Notes: generated by a model from the letters alone, not told the origin. 64,000 bases of DNA from Rhodocyclaceae bacterium (GCA_006218025.1 VBWA01000016.1:1-64000), one strand, 5' to 3'. Shown: positions 17,802-24,880, counted from the first letter of the stretch. Numbers and translations are program-made.

Positions 17802-18143
17802 CTATTCCCTGTGTGCGGTAACGCCGCAGAACACCTCGCGCATCAGGGCGATGAGCTGAAGGGTGCGCTGGTCGACGATCCGGTAAAAAACCCGATTGGC
17901 GTCCTTGCGGGTTTGCAAGACGCCCTTGTCTCGCAAAATGGCGAGGTGTTGCGAGATATTGCTCTGGGAGGTACCGACGGCTTCGACGATATCCTGCACG
18001 CAGGTTTCCTGGTCGCCCACGACGCACAGAATCTTCAGGCGCAAGGGATGCGAAATCGCCTTCAGCGCGCGCGCTGCGGTTTCTATGTGTTCCTGTTTGC
18101 CGATAAGTTCGCTGATCGCTGTATCCATGATCGCTGTACCCAT
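17802..18143 (-). CDS. ArsR-family regulator, BigR/SqrR/YgaV-like
   Basis: This 113-residue winged-helix repressor has SHPLRLKILC at residues 31-40 and the recognition segment TSQSNISQHLAILRDKGVL. It lacks the CxC metal box of ArsR proper. Cys40 and Cys106 are 66 residues apart, the spacing of the persulfide-sensing pairs in SqrR (41/107) and BigR (42/108), so it may sense sulfane sulfur. A second start at residue 6 is possible. A good -10 (TATAAT on the minus strand, 18194-18199) and two GAAT half-sites lie upstream, and this promoter region is where the prophage has inserted. Confidence 0.85.
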   Translation of the reverse strand: MGTAIMDTAISELIGKQEHIETAARALKAISHPLRLKILCVVGDQETCVQDIVEAVGTSQSNISQHLAILRDKGVLQTRKDANRVFYRIVDQRTLQLIALMREVFCGVTAHRE

Positions 18144-18195
18144 AATTGGTGCTGCCCTGTGATTTGATATCCTGTAACGGCGGCAATTTTGAATA

Positions 18196-18504
18196 TTATA
18201 GAATACTGTTAATCCCGTTCCGCGCAGTTGTCGTCATCACATTTTGCGCAGTCGCCAGGACAAAAGGGAGCAGATACCGCCTTTTTGCTTCGTCCTTTTC
18301 GGTCAGTATTTCCGACGCCGCGACAACATCCCAACGATCCACCCCGATCAAGTCGGCCAGCTTGCCGCAAGAGACTGGTGGTAGTCCACGTCTTCCTGAG
18401 TTGGCGTGGGACAAACTTTCTCTTATAACCCCAATTTCTCGCGCCAGCGCTGAGAGGCTTCCTGCCTTCTCTATGCCTTTGGCTATATAGGTCTTTAGTT
18501 CCAT
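18196..18504 (-). CDS. Phage Xre/Cro-type transcriptional regulator, 3' end formed at the attachment site
   Basis: The 102-residue protein has a helix-turn-helix at about residues 15-50 (SLSALAREIGVIRESLSHANSGRRGLPP) and resembles small Cro/DUF3693-type phage regulators. The ATG is preceded by AAGGAGA. It is transcribed away from the phage gene block, with an operator-like palindrome and a promoter in between, so it is the likely lysogeny repressor. Its last residues (NSIL) are encoded by the attachment core and its stop codon lies in host DNA. In the excised circle the frame would run on through 29966-29883 and add 27 residues ending NALSF. Confidence 0.8.
   Translation of the reverse strand: MELKTYIAKGIEKAGSLSALAREIGVIRESLSHANSGRRGLPPVSCGKLADLIGVDRWDVVAASEILTEKDEAKRRYLLPFVLATAQNVMTTTARNGINSIL
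18199..18208. repeat. Left attachment core (attL), TAGAATACTG
   Basis: This 10-bp sequence recurs at 29967-29976, and similarity continues as 13 of 15 bases. It lies within the last four codons of the Xre gene, whose stop codon (bases 18196-18198) is in host DNA just outside the core. It also supplies part of the -10 element of the leftward arsR promoter. Confidence 0.75.
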
Positions 18505-18515
18505 AAAAATTCTCC

Positions 18516-18545
18516 TTGACTGGGGCAATTTTGATACGGTATAAA
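18516..18545 (+). promoter_or_regulatory. Putative sigma70 promoter of the phage rightward genes
   Basis: TTGACT and TATAAA are separated by 18 bases, a good sigma70 match, just upstream of the first rightward phage genes. The start point would fall near 18552, inside the palindrome at 18553-18568. The -35 overlaps the ribosome binding site of the divergent Xre gene. Confidence 0.6.
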
Positions 18546-18552
18546 TGCGTCC

Positions 18553-18568
18553 GTGTCATTTTTGACAC
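18553..18568. promoter_or_regulatory. Putative repressor operator, GTGTCA-TTTT-TGACAC
   Basis: This perfect inverted repeat with six-base arms sits at the expected transcription start of the rightward phage promoter, in the divergent region between the Xre gene and the phage block. It is the best candidate binding site for the Xre regulator. I saw no second copy. Confidence 0.55.
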
Positions 18569-18632
18569 ATGTAGCCAGGTTGCTACGCCGCGCACTCTGC
18601 CCCGCTTAGGGCAGATCGTCAAGGGGAAGTCA

Positions 18633-18782
18633 ATGCAGCGTCGTTACACCCTCGCACTTTTCCGCCAGTTGAGCATGGCTCCGACCGTGTTTGTGTACGT
18701 CTTCGTCGGTGCGGTAGTGGGGAGCGCTATTACGTTCCCGCTCGGGATTGCGGTGGGGCAGGCGTTTTGTGTGCGGGGTTGA
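18633..18782 (+). CDS. Small hydrophobic phage protein
   Basis: This 49-residue protein is mostly one membrane segment (TVFVYVFVGAVVGSAITFPLGIAVG) after a short basic N-terminus. The ATG has AAGGGGAAG five bases upstream, which is a convincing site. It is the first possible gene downstream of the rightward phage promoter. I do not recognise it. Its end overlaps, tail to tail, the end of the leftward gene at 18730. Confidence 0.5.
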   Translation: MQRRYTLALFRQLSMAPTVFVYVFVGAVVGSAITFPLGIAVGQAFCVRG

Positions 18783-18969
18783 TTGCCTCGATGTTTTGGT
18801 TTGCCATCACCCATAGATACGTCATGAGAAGCGCGATCACGATCAGCAGCGTTGGCCAGATAAGTGCGCCGGATGGCTTTTTTCTCGGGTGCGTCTCGAA
18901 CAAGCTGAAAAACCAGTCACCCGCTGATTTTCTGATTCGTGCGATCAGTGTGGCAATGGAAAAGTTCAC
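18730..18969 (-). CDS. Small single-span membrane protein (possible)
   Basis: The 79-residue protein starts at a GTG with AAGGAAG seven bases upstream. It has an amphipathic basic N-terminus, a strong membrane segment (ALIWPTLLIVIALLMTYLWVM, about residues 37-57) and a polar tail. It lies opposite to most phage genes and overlaps the preceding gene's end by 53 bases. A 95-residue frame on the opposite strand (TTG start) covers the same bases but lacks a good start. Function unknown. Confidence 0.45.
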   Translation of the reverse strand: MNFSIATLIARIRKSAGDWFFSLFETHPRKKPSGALIWPTLLIVIALLMTYLWVMANQNIEAINPAHKTPAPPQSRAGT

Positions 18970-19053
18970 CGGGCGGCTTCCTTGGTGTGTTGATGACGTG
19001 GAAATCACATCATACCAAGGGCATGCCGCTCCACTCTTTGGGAGCTTGCATTG

Positions 19054-19299
19054 ATGTACGGCCTTCCCGGTTCCCTGATCCAGTTCGGCGCGAAACGCGC
19101 TAACTGCAAGCCTGGCCGCAAGTCCGCCCTGGCGCAATTCCTCGAAAAACAGAATGACCTGTTCCCGGTCGATTTGTACACCTCGAAGCTGGTCGCCGCC
19201 AGCAAAAGGGCGTCTCCTGGTCGGGCGGCTGGCGAAGTGGCGGGCGGACCGCAGCGAGGTACGAGCGAGGACCGCACCGCGCACGCACGCTCTAGGTAA
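19054..19299 (+). CDS. Small basic hypothetical protein (possible)
   Basis: The candidate is an 81-residue basic protein (MYGLPGSLIQFGAKRANCKPGRKSALAQFLEKQ...) with an ATG 9 bases after GGGAG. It lies between the divergent small membrane gene and rep, in a stretch of about 380 bases (18970-19348) that holds no other convincing gene. The C-terminal third is Arg/Ala/Gly-rich and could be non-natural. I do not recognise it. Confidence 0.35.
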   Translation: MYGLPGSLIQFGAKRANCKPGRKSALAQFLEKQNDLFPVDLYTSKLVAASKRASPGRAAGEVAGGPQRGTSEDRTAHARSR

Positions 19300-19348
19300 A
19301 GCTATACCAAGTTTGGGGTCAACAGGTGGGGTTGGTGAGTAAGCCCCA

Positions 19349-20563
19349 ATGCGTGACCTTGAGTATGTTCGCTCCCAGCCGGTCGGGGTGCGACATATCG
19401 GGGATGGGCTGGTCGTTGCCGCGCCGTCTGAACAATCGCGCCGCGTCTTACGCCATCTGCTTGTGGCTGGTGCTCAAGACATCTGCTATCCGTACTGGCT
19501 CAAAGAACGCATCGATGAAGAAACCGGCGAGATTCACAAACCGCGCTCCGAATTCCGCCTTGCGATCTGTGGCCGTGAAGTGGTCAAGGATCGTGTGCAG
19601 GTCTACCGGCATGACTCGGCAGTTGGCTACAGCGGCCTCATGCGTTGCGGCAACGTCTGGGGTTGTGTCATCTGTGCTACGAAAGTCCTGCGCCGTCGTG
19701 GTGATCAAATTGCGGCCCTGTTCGATGCAGTGCACGCCGACGGCGGAACAGCGGTAATGGTCACGTTCACCGCATCACATAAAGCCGGTGATGACCTTGG
19801 CGATCTGCTCGGCAGAATAAAGCATGCTCTGCGAGCGTTGAAAGACATGCGGGGTTTCCGTGATCTTGTCGGCGACCGCTCCGGCCAAGTCACTGCGACT
19901 GAAGTCACCTACAGCGAGCGTGCTGGCTGGCACCCGCACAGCCACCAAGCATGGTTCTGGCCGAAAGGTCAGATGCCCGATTCTGAAGACCTGGCCTCCC
20001 GTCTTTTCCCGTACTGGCAAAAAGCCTGTGAAAAAGTCGGCCTCAACACCTTGGAACACTTCAAAGGTCGCCGCGTCGGTGTCGACGTCCGCCGTGCGTG
20101 GGATGCTTCCGAATACCTCACGAAGTGGGGCCGTGAACGTGACTGGTCGCTATCCGCCGAAGTCACATCCGGGCGAATGAAGCTTGCGCATGGTGGTTCC
20201 GTCACACCGTGGGGCCTGCTCGAAGACGCAATTATTCGCGGCAATCAAAGCCCTGCCGCTGATCTGTGGATTAAGTACCTGCGCGGCACAAAGGGCTTTC
20301 AATGCGTGAGCCTTCGCGGCGCTCGCAAGTTGCTTATTCATTACGGATTGCCAACTAGTTATGACGACTGGAAAGACGCCAACGACGCCGGCGAGGGTGA
20401 AGTCGTTGGCTCGGTCGGAGTTGAAACGTTTTCGAAGGTAGTAAAGGCCGGTGGTCTCGGTCGGTTGTTGGAAGGGGCACGGGCGGGTGGTCTGGCTGGT
20501 CTCGATGCCGAATTGCAATCATTCATTTCTCATAGAGAGGATTTACATCATGGGCTTACTTGA
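19349..20563 (+). CDS. rep: Rolling-circle replication initiator (HUH, Rep_1-like)
   Basis: This 404-residue protein should nick the replicative form at the phage origin and start rolling-circle synthesis. It has motif 1 (VMVTFTASH, about 137-144), the metal-binding HUH motif HPHSH at 195-199, and a catalytic Tyr256 followed by Lys259 (EYLTKWG). A zinc-type cluster (RCGNVWGCVIC) lies at 99-109. Only one catalytic tyrosine is evident, as in single-Tyr Rep_1 proteins. The position before the ssDNA-binding-like gene matches filamentous phages. Confidence 0.87.
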   Translation: MRDLEYVRSQPVGVRHIGDGLVVAAPSEQSRRVLRHLLVAGAQDICYPYWLKERIDEETGEIHKPRSEFRLAICGREVVKDRVQVYRHDSAVGYSGLMRCGNVWGCVICATKVLRRRGDQIAALFDAVHADGGTAVMVTFTASHKAGDDLGDLLGRIKHALRALKDMRGFRDLVGDRSGQVTATEVTYSERAGWHPHSHQAWFWPKGQMPDSEDLASRLFPYWQKACEKVGLNTLEHFKGRRVGVDVRRAWDASEYLTKWGRERDWSLSAEVTSGRMKLAHGGSVTPWGLLEDAIIRGNQSPAADLWIKYLRGTKGFQCVSLRGARKLLIHYGLPTSYDDWKDANDAGEGEVVGSVGVETFSKVVKAGGLGRLLEGARAGGLAGLDAELQSFISHREDLHHGLT

Positions 20564-20930
20564 TCGTCATGTGTCGGTACTGAAAAGCGAAGAATTTGTT
20601 TTGGGCATGTCGGCCGGCTGGAAGGGTGAAGACAAACAGGCGGGCATGGAGTCGACAAAGATTTGCATTGTCGCCACTCCGTCCGCAAAAAACTGGACCG
20701 GCTTCACGTCCGTTGACCAGAAGATTGCTGACGCTAGTGTCGGTGCCTCGATGGTCGGCAAGGTGTTCCCGGCTCGCTGTCTGGTGTCTTACAAGCGCGT
20801 CACGTCGACGGTGAAGTCCACGTTTGATGGCCGCGAGTCAAGCAAGGACATCGAGCAATTGCTGGTTGTCGGTATCGAGTACATCGCGCCGGTCGATCTG
20901 GTGGACATCAAGGTCGCGAAAGCCGCCTAA
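20550..20930 (+). CDS. Probable phage ssDNA-binding protein (pV-like)
   Basis: The 126-residue protein starts at an ATG preceded by AGAGAGG and overlaps the end of rep by 14 bases. It has no signal or membrane segment and looks beta-rich. Between rep and the coat genes is where filamentous phages keep the ssDNA-binding protein (gene V), which coats the viral strand before packaging. I see no decisive motif, so the call rests on position, size and predicted fold. Confidence 0.5.
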   Translation: MGLLDRHVSVLKSEEFVLGMSAGWKGEDKQAGMESTKICIVATPSAKNWTGFTSVDQKIADASVGASMVGKVFPARCLVSYKRVTSTVKSTFDGRESSKDIEQLLVVGIEYIAPVDLVDIKVAKAA

Positions 20931-21281
20931 ATGCCCTTCGCCTACGCCGGCCACTGTTACGCCACGACCGAGGAAGCCTTGGAGCAATTCCAGTCTTCTT
21001 TCCCGGTGTGGGGTGACATCAACGTGACCGCGCACGCGTCATCCAGCATCAATGCGACCGGCCTGATTACCTATTCGGTGCTGACGCGACCGATTGCCAG
21101 CAATACGGTGTCAAGCCGTACCGGATCGCTTCAGCTTGCAGCCTGCGGCACGGTTGATGCACCTGTTTTTGATCCGGTCGCGGCCGGTGGCGTCTTCGCG
21201 TTTTTCTTCGTCGGCGTCGCTGGCACTTGGTACTTGTCGCAAAACCTCGGCTTGATTCTCGAAGCCGTCAAGAAGTGGTAA
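20931..21281 (+). CDS. Phage protein with C-terminal membrane segment
   Basis: The ATG follows directly after the stop of the preceding gene, so the two are coupled. The 116-residue protein has a polar N-terminal part containing two cysteines (Cys9, Cys72) and a C-terminal membrane span (about residues 86-108) ending in a basic tail KKW. This resembles the small minor-coat or accessory proteins just before the major coat gene in several inoviruses. I cannot name it. Confidence 0.7.
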   Translation: MPFAYAGHCYATTEEALEQFQSSFPVWGDINVTAHASSSINATGLITYSVLTRPIASNTVSSRTGSLQLAACGTVDAPVFDPVAAGGVFAFFFVGVAGTWYLSQNLGLILEAVKKW

Positions 21282-21345
21282 CGATTTCCGCCAGTTTTGG
21301 CGAAACCGGCGCGGCGGTACCCGCGTGCTCGTATGGAGATTCATC

Positions 21346-21570
21346 ATGCTCAACAAAACCAAGCTGTTTTTGGCGTCGATTCTTGCGCTTTGCTTTACCT
21401 CGTTTGGTGCGCCGGTGTTGGCTGCCGGTCCCGATCTGTCGACCGTCACTGCGGCGGTCGACTTCGGCACGGTGATCACGGCAATCCTTGGCGTGGCCGC
21501 CGCGCTTATCGTGGTCTACATCGCCTGGAAGGGCGCCAAGATGGTCATTTCCGCTGTTCGTGGCGGCTAA
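21346..21570 (+). CDS. Major coat protein precursor (pVIII-like)
   Basis: The 74-residue precursor has a signal peptide (MLNKTKLFLASILALCFTSFGAPVLA) cut before AGPDLS, leaving a mature protein of about 48 residues. That protein has a short acidic start, a membrane helix (about VITAILGVAAALIVVYIAW) and a basic C-terminus (KGAKMVISAVRGG) facing the DNA, the classic layout of the filamentous major coat protein. The ATG with GGAG upstream was preferred to an earlier frame. Confidence 0.88.
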   Translation: MLNKTKLFLASILALCFTSFGAPVLAAGPDLSTVTAAVDFGTVITAILGVAAALIVVYIAWKGAKMVISAVRGG

Positions 21571-21610
21571 GACCTGACGGGACAGCGGGGGGGTGTGCAC
21601 GCCTTCCCGC

Positions 21611-21626
21611 GTTTCGCATGCGAAAA
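21611..21626. promoter_or_regulatory. parS-like palindrome, copy 1 (GTTTCGCATGCGAAAA)
   Basis: This site matches the perfect 16-mer GTTTCGCATGCGAAAC at 15 of 16 positions. It sits between the two coat genes, 17 bases before the start of the second. It could be a partition site for the prophage ParB-like protein or an operator for the second coat gene. Confidence 0.6.
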
Positions 21627-21642
21627 ACTCAAGGGGTAAATC

Positions 21643-21915
21643 ATGGCGGGTCCTGATCTTTCAATAGTTACGGCTGCGGTCGACTTCGGCACGGTGACCA
21701 CGGCAATTCTTGGCGTGGTCACCGCGATTATCGTGGTCTATATCGCCTGGAAGGGCGCGAAGATGGTTCTTTTGGCTGTTGGTGGTAGTGGTGAAAACGG
21801 GCAGCAGCGTTTCGAGCGTGTCCGCGATGCAATGGAGAACGGCACGGTGTCCGACGATGATTGGAATTGGATTTGGTCTGACGCCGCGCAACCCTATCGA
21901 GACGGTACGGTGTGA
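21643..21915 (+). CDS. Second coat-like protein without signal peptide and with C-terminal extension
   Basis: The 90-residue protein starts MAGPDLS, exactly at the mature N-terminus of the preceding coat protein, and repeats its sequence closely through the membrane helix and WKGAKMV. It has no leader peptide. Beyond the coat part it has about 38 extra residues, acidic and Trp-rich (GENGQQRFERVRDAMENG, DDDWNWIW). AAGGGG lies six bases before the ATG. It looks like a duplicated coat gene that has taken a new role, perhaps as an end-cap protein inserted without a signal, like pVII/pIX. Confidence 0.8.
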   Translation: MAGPDLSIVTAAVDFGTVTTAILGVVTAIIVVYIAWKGAKMVLLAVGGSGENGQQRFERVRDAMENGTVSDDDWNWIWSDAAQPYRDGTV

Positions 21916-22001
21916 ACTCCGTCGACGCTTGGTATCTCGTCTTTGCCCTCTACGGCCTCATGACCGCCTGGGCGATGATTAAAGGCCTGTCGAGTGATTA
22001 A
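21912..22001 (+). CDS. 29-residue membrane protein, pVII/pIX-like candidate
   Basis: A GTG overlapping the previous stop by four bases (GTGTGA context) opens a 29-codon frame, VNSVDAWYLVFALYGLMTAW followed by AMIKGLSSD. It is essentially one membrane helix with no signal peptide, the size and layout of the pVII and pIX end proteins of filamentous phages. Its stop overlaps the GTG start of the pIII-like gene by eight bases, so all three are translationally coupled. Confidence 0.6.
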   Translation: MNSVDAWYLVFALYGLMTAWAMIKGLSSD

Positions 22002-23250
22002 GCAGTGCTACGCCTTTTGCATTGTGCTGATGGCGTGCTCGAGTGCCTGGGCGGGGTGGAAATACAGCACCAATGGGGTCTGTACCACGGCGGCCAATGT
22101 TGCGCAAACGTATGCATCTCAGCATACCGGCTCAAGTGGCGGATTTGACTATTTCTTTTCGGTCAGTACGTCGAACGAAACCAATGGCTCGTTCGGCGGG
22201 ACCTATTACTCCTGTACTAGTGGTACGTCGTCGTGTGGTTCGCCTGTGGCTTGGACGGGGCAAGCGCTGACCTGTACGCCGACGTGTTCCTCAGCGGGCA
22301 CGCCCTACGGTACGGCGGCATATTTCGACTACGGCACGTCGGCCTCGAACACCGAAGCGCTAAAAATGAGTTGCACGTCTGGAAGTTGCGCGGTGATCTT
22401 CGTCGGATCGTCGCCGGCGGGCCGCTCGATGGTCAATGGCGTGTTTCATTATTTCGCGCAAGGTTCGTATGAATACATCGGCGCGGATGCCACGTGTACG
22501 CCGAGTGGAACCAATGCCGTGCTGGGGTCGGCCTCTTCAATCCCTGCCAACACCTGCGCCGCGACCGAAACGCCGCAAACCTTCAATGGGGTTGTGCGCT
22601 GCGTGGTTAAGTCGACAGGTGCGGTGTCTGAAAACAGTCCGCCAGTACCGAAGGTAGGTACACAGTCCACCGAGCAAGTGCTAAGTGATGGAAAGGTGCA
22701 AAAGGTTGATACCACGACCTACGGCGACGGCTCGCAGTCGACCAGGACGCGAACGTTTCCGTCAGCCGGCGCGACGGAACCGACCAGTTCTGAAACTACT
22801 ATAAATGGCGGTCCGGGTAGCTATGCCGACAAAGCAAACCCTGGAATTATCAGCGGGGCGGGTGGCGGCACGGGCGGAACCGCTACGGTGCAGTTTCCGA
22901 GCGACTACGCGCGGGCCGGTGAAGCCAGCGCGGCGGCACAGTCGATCAATGACGCCCTTGGGCCAAAGCTAGACAAGATCGTTGAAACCGGCACGGACCC
23001 GACGGACCCGACCCTGCCGCAAGGGTCCGAATTCGATCAAGCGTTTTTCCAGGGCACGTTCACCAACCTTCTCGGTTGGCAAATGCCGGCGCATTTAAGC
23101 CAATGTCCGACCAGCTCGTTTAACTACAACTCGCAGACCTACACGGTCGATGCACATTGCCAGCTCGTAACCAATCACTTTAGCGTCCTCGCGTCCGTCA
23201 TGTCGGTGGTATGGACCGTGCTGGCGTTGTTCATTCTTCTGGGGGCTTGA
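21994..23250 (+). CDS. pIII-like adsorption protein
   Basis: The 418-residue protein has a signal peptide (MIKQCYAFCIVLMACSSAWAG), a Cys-, Ser-, Thr- and Gly-rich N-terminal region that could be the receptor-binding domains, a Gly/Thr-rich low-complexity linker (about 235-300), and a C-terminal membrane anchor (SVLASVMSVVWTVLALFILLGA). That is the plan of the pIII attachment and release protein. It is the largest structural gene and directly precedes the pVI-like gene, as in other filamentous phages. Confidence 0.83.
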   Translation: MIKQCYAFCIVLMACSSAWAGWKYSTNGVCTTAANVAQTYASQHTGSSGGFDYFFSVSTSNETNGSFGGTYYSCTSGTSSCGSPVAWTGQALTCTPTCSSAGTPYGTAAYFDYGTSASNTEALKMSCTSGSCAVIFVGSSPAGRSMVNGVFHYFAQGSYEYIGADATCTPSGTNAVLGSASSIPANTCAATETPQTFNGVVRCVVKSTGAVSENSPPVPKVGTQSTEQVLSDGKVQKVDTTTYGDGSQSTRTRTFPSAGATEPTSSETTINGGPGSYADKANPGIISGAGGGTGGTATVQFPSDYARAGEASAAAQSINDALGPKLDKIVETGTDPTDPTLPQGSEFDQAFFQGTFTNLLGWQMPAHLSQCPTSSFNYNSQTYTVDAHCQLVTNHFSVLASVMSVVWTVLALFILLGA

Positions 23251-23251
23251 C

Positions 23252-23542
23252 ATGGCAATGCCGTTACTTCTCGCGCCGGTGCTGACGTGGGTATTCCGGG
23301 ACATCGTTATCAAGTTCGTCGTCTTCGCGGCGGTGTTCGCGCTGGTTGCTTTCCTCGTTCCGAAGGCGATCGTCTATCTCGGCAGCTTCATAAACCCGGG
23401 TGGTCTGAGTAGCGCATTCGGCGCGGTCGGTCCCGGTGTCTGGTTTTTCCTCGACTTCTTCCAGCTTGGCTACGGCTTGCCGTTGCTTATATCCGCCTGG
23501 GTGTCCAGGTTCTTAATCCGGCGTTTGCCGATAATAGGGTGA
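23252..23542 (+). CDS. pVI-like minor coat protein (DUF2523 type)
   Basis: The 96-residue protein is very hydrophobic with about three membrane helices and a basic end (SRFLIRRLPIIG). It starts one base after the stop of the pIII-like gene. Position and hydropathy match pVI, the partner of pIII at the terminal end of the virion, commonly annotated DUF2523. Confidence 0.75.
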   Translation: MAMPLLLAPVLTWVFRDIVIKFVVFAAVFALVAFLVPKAIVYLGSFINPGGLSSAFGAVGPGVWFFLDFFQLGYGLPLLISAWVSRFLIRRLPIIG

Positions 23543-23546
23543 TGCT

Positions 23547-23810
23547 ATGAAAATTCAGAGCGATGATGACGTGCGCGATTATTACTTGAGCGATGGCGCG
23601 GGCGGTGTGATCGTCAAACGTGCGCGTGACATGGCGGCGAAGTTTGGCGAGGCGTTCGTGGTGTTTGTGGGTAGCGTGGCCGTTCCGCGTACTGCGGTCG
23701 GCGCCTATTCGAATCGCCAGGATGCGATCGAGGCGGCGAGGACCGAGGCGGGTTATCACAAAGGGTTCAAGAGCGCGCCTAAAGTGCATTTGAAGCGCAT
23801 CAAGGTCTAG
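23547..23810 (+). CDS. Small soluble phage protein, unknown function
   Basis: The 87-residue protein is soluble, has no signal, and ends in a basic stretch (APKVHLKRIKV). It lies between the pVI-like gene and zot with three or four bases on each side, so it is certainly co-transcribed with the morphogenesis genes. I do not recognise any domain. The segment DAIEAARTEAGYHKG suggests a compact alpha-beta fold. Confidence 0.65.
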   Translation: MKIQSDDDVRDYYLSDGAGGVIVKRARDMAAKFGEAFVVFVGSVAVPRTAVGAYSNRQDAIEAARTEAGYHKGFKSAPKVHLKRIKV

Positions 23811-23812
23811 CC

Positions 23813-24880
23813 ATGTCCATAAAAGCTTATGTCGGCCGCATGGGCTCCGGCAAGACTTACGAAGTCGTCGCGTCCGTCATTGTTCCGGCGCTCGCTCGAG
23901 GTCGCCGTGTGGTGTCCAACATCGCCGGCCTCGATGCTGATGAAATTCGCGGCCTGCTGGTAGAGCAAGGCGTCGCCCTGGATCAAATCGGCGAGCTCGT
24001 TCAGATCACGCACGATGATGTAATCAAGCCGGAATTCTGGCGTACCGACAAGGATCAGGCGGAAGGCGTCGATTCGTTCATTCAGCCGGGGGACTTGGTG
24101 GCCTTGGATGAAATCTGGCGATTCTGGGAAGGCTTCGCCGGTCGCAAGATGCCGGAACGCGTTATGAACTTCTACAGGATGCACCGGCATTTTACGCATC
24201 CGGAAACGGGCGTCGCCTGCGACGTGGCGATCATCACCCAGGACGTTCTCGATATTGCGCGCAAGGTGCGCGCCGTGATTGAAGAGACCTACGGCATGGA
24301 AAAGCTGACGGCGATTGGCAGCACCAAGCGTTATCGCGTCGATGTCTTTCAGGGTACGCGCACCAGTCGTCGGCCTCTGCGCCAGCTGCAGCGTACTTAT
24401 GATCCGCGCTTCTTTCCGCTTTACAGCAGTCACAGTCAGAAAAAGGAAGGTGACGCTGATGCAGTAGAAGAAAACATCGACAAGCGCGGCAATATCCTCA
24501 AGGGCGCGCTGTTCAAGCTTGTCTTGCCGGTCGGCCTGGTCGTGGCGATCTTTGCGGTGTACACCGTCTATTCCTTCTTCAACCCCAAGCCGAAAGACAA
24601 GCCGGCAGCGGTCGCAAAAGCTAGCGAGTCTAAGCCTGGTGATGTTTCGCATGCGAAACCTTCGGTCGACGTTTCCGACGAGTGGCGCGCGGCCGGGTAC
24701 TTCGTCACGCCGGCCGGTGTCGGCGTCTATCTGATCCAGGAGGGGCGCGCGCGCATGCTGCACAACCCGCCAAGTTATCGCCTGGTCGGCTCGGAGGTCG
24801 AAACCTTCCTGCCGAGTGGTCAGGCGGTGGCGTCCTGGTCGGGTAGTCGGCCGGCTGGCCTCGTGCCTGGCACAAAATGA
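23813..24880 (+). CDS. zot: Zot-domain morphogenesis ATPase (pI-like)
   Basis: The 355-residue protein has a Walker A motif GRMGSGKT at residues 8-15 and a Walker B-like LVALDEIW around 95-102. A single membrane span (KLVLPVGLVVAIFAVYTVYSFF) lies near 230-252, followed by a periplasmic domain. Proteins of this type (gene I/Zot) drive virion assembly and extrusion at the inner membrane and contact the secretin. It overlaps the secretin start by four bases. A parS-like palindrome is embedded in the codons for VSHAK. Confidence 0.92.
   Translation: MSIKAYVGRMGSGKTYEVVASVIVPALARGRRVVSNIAGLDADEIRGLLVEQGVALDQIGELVQITHDDVIKPEFWRTDKDQAEGVDSFIQPGDLVALDEIWRFWEGFAGRKMPERVMNFYRMHRHFTHPETGVACDVAIITQDVLDIARKVRAVIEETYGMEKLTAIGSTKRYRVDVFQGTRTSRRPLRQLQRTYDPRFFPLYSSHSQKKEGDADAVEENIDKRGNILKGALFKLVLPVGLVVAIFAVYTVYSFFNPKPKDKPAAVAKASESKPGDVSHAKPSVDVSDEWRAAGYFVTPAGVGVYLIQEGRARMLHNPPSYRLVGSEVETFLPSGQAVASWSGSRPAGLVPGTK
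24644..24659. promoter_or_regulatory. parS-like palindrome, copy 2 (GTTTCGCATGCGAAAC)
   Basis: This is the perfect 16-bp palindrome of the three related sites in the prophage. It lies within the periplasmic part of zot, so it must serve as a DNA site inside coding sequence. It has the same GTTTC-GAAAC arms as the chromosomal parS consensus (GTTTCACGTGAAAC), with a different centre. Confidence 0.65.

Noticed and set aside
18767-19054. A 95-codon rightward frame in the left part of the prophage
   Set aside because: It starts at TTG without a ribosome binding site and lies opposite a leftward frame with a better start and a clear membrane segment. Not annotated, but the choice of strand is not certain.
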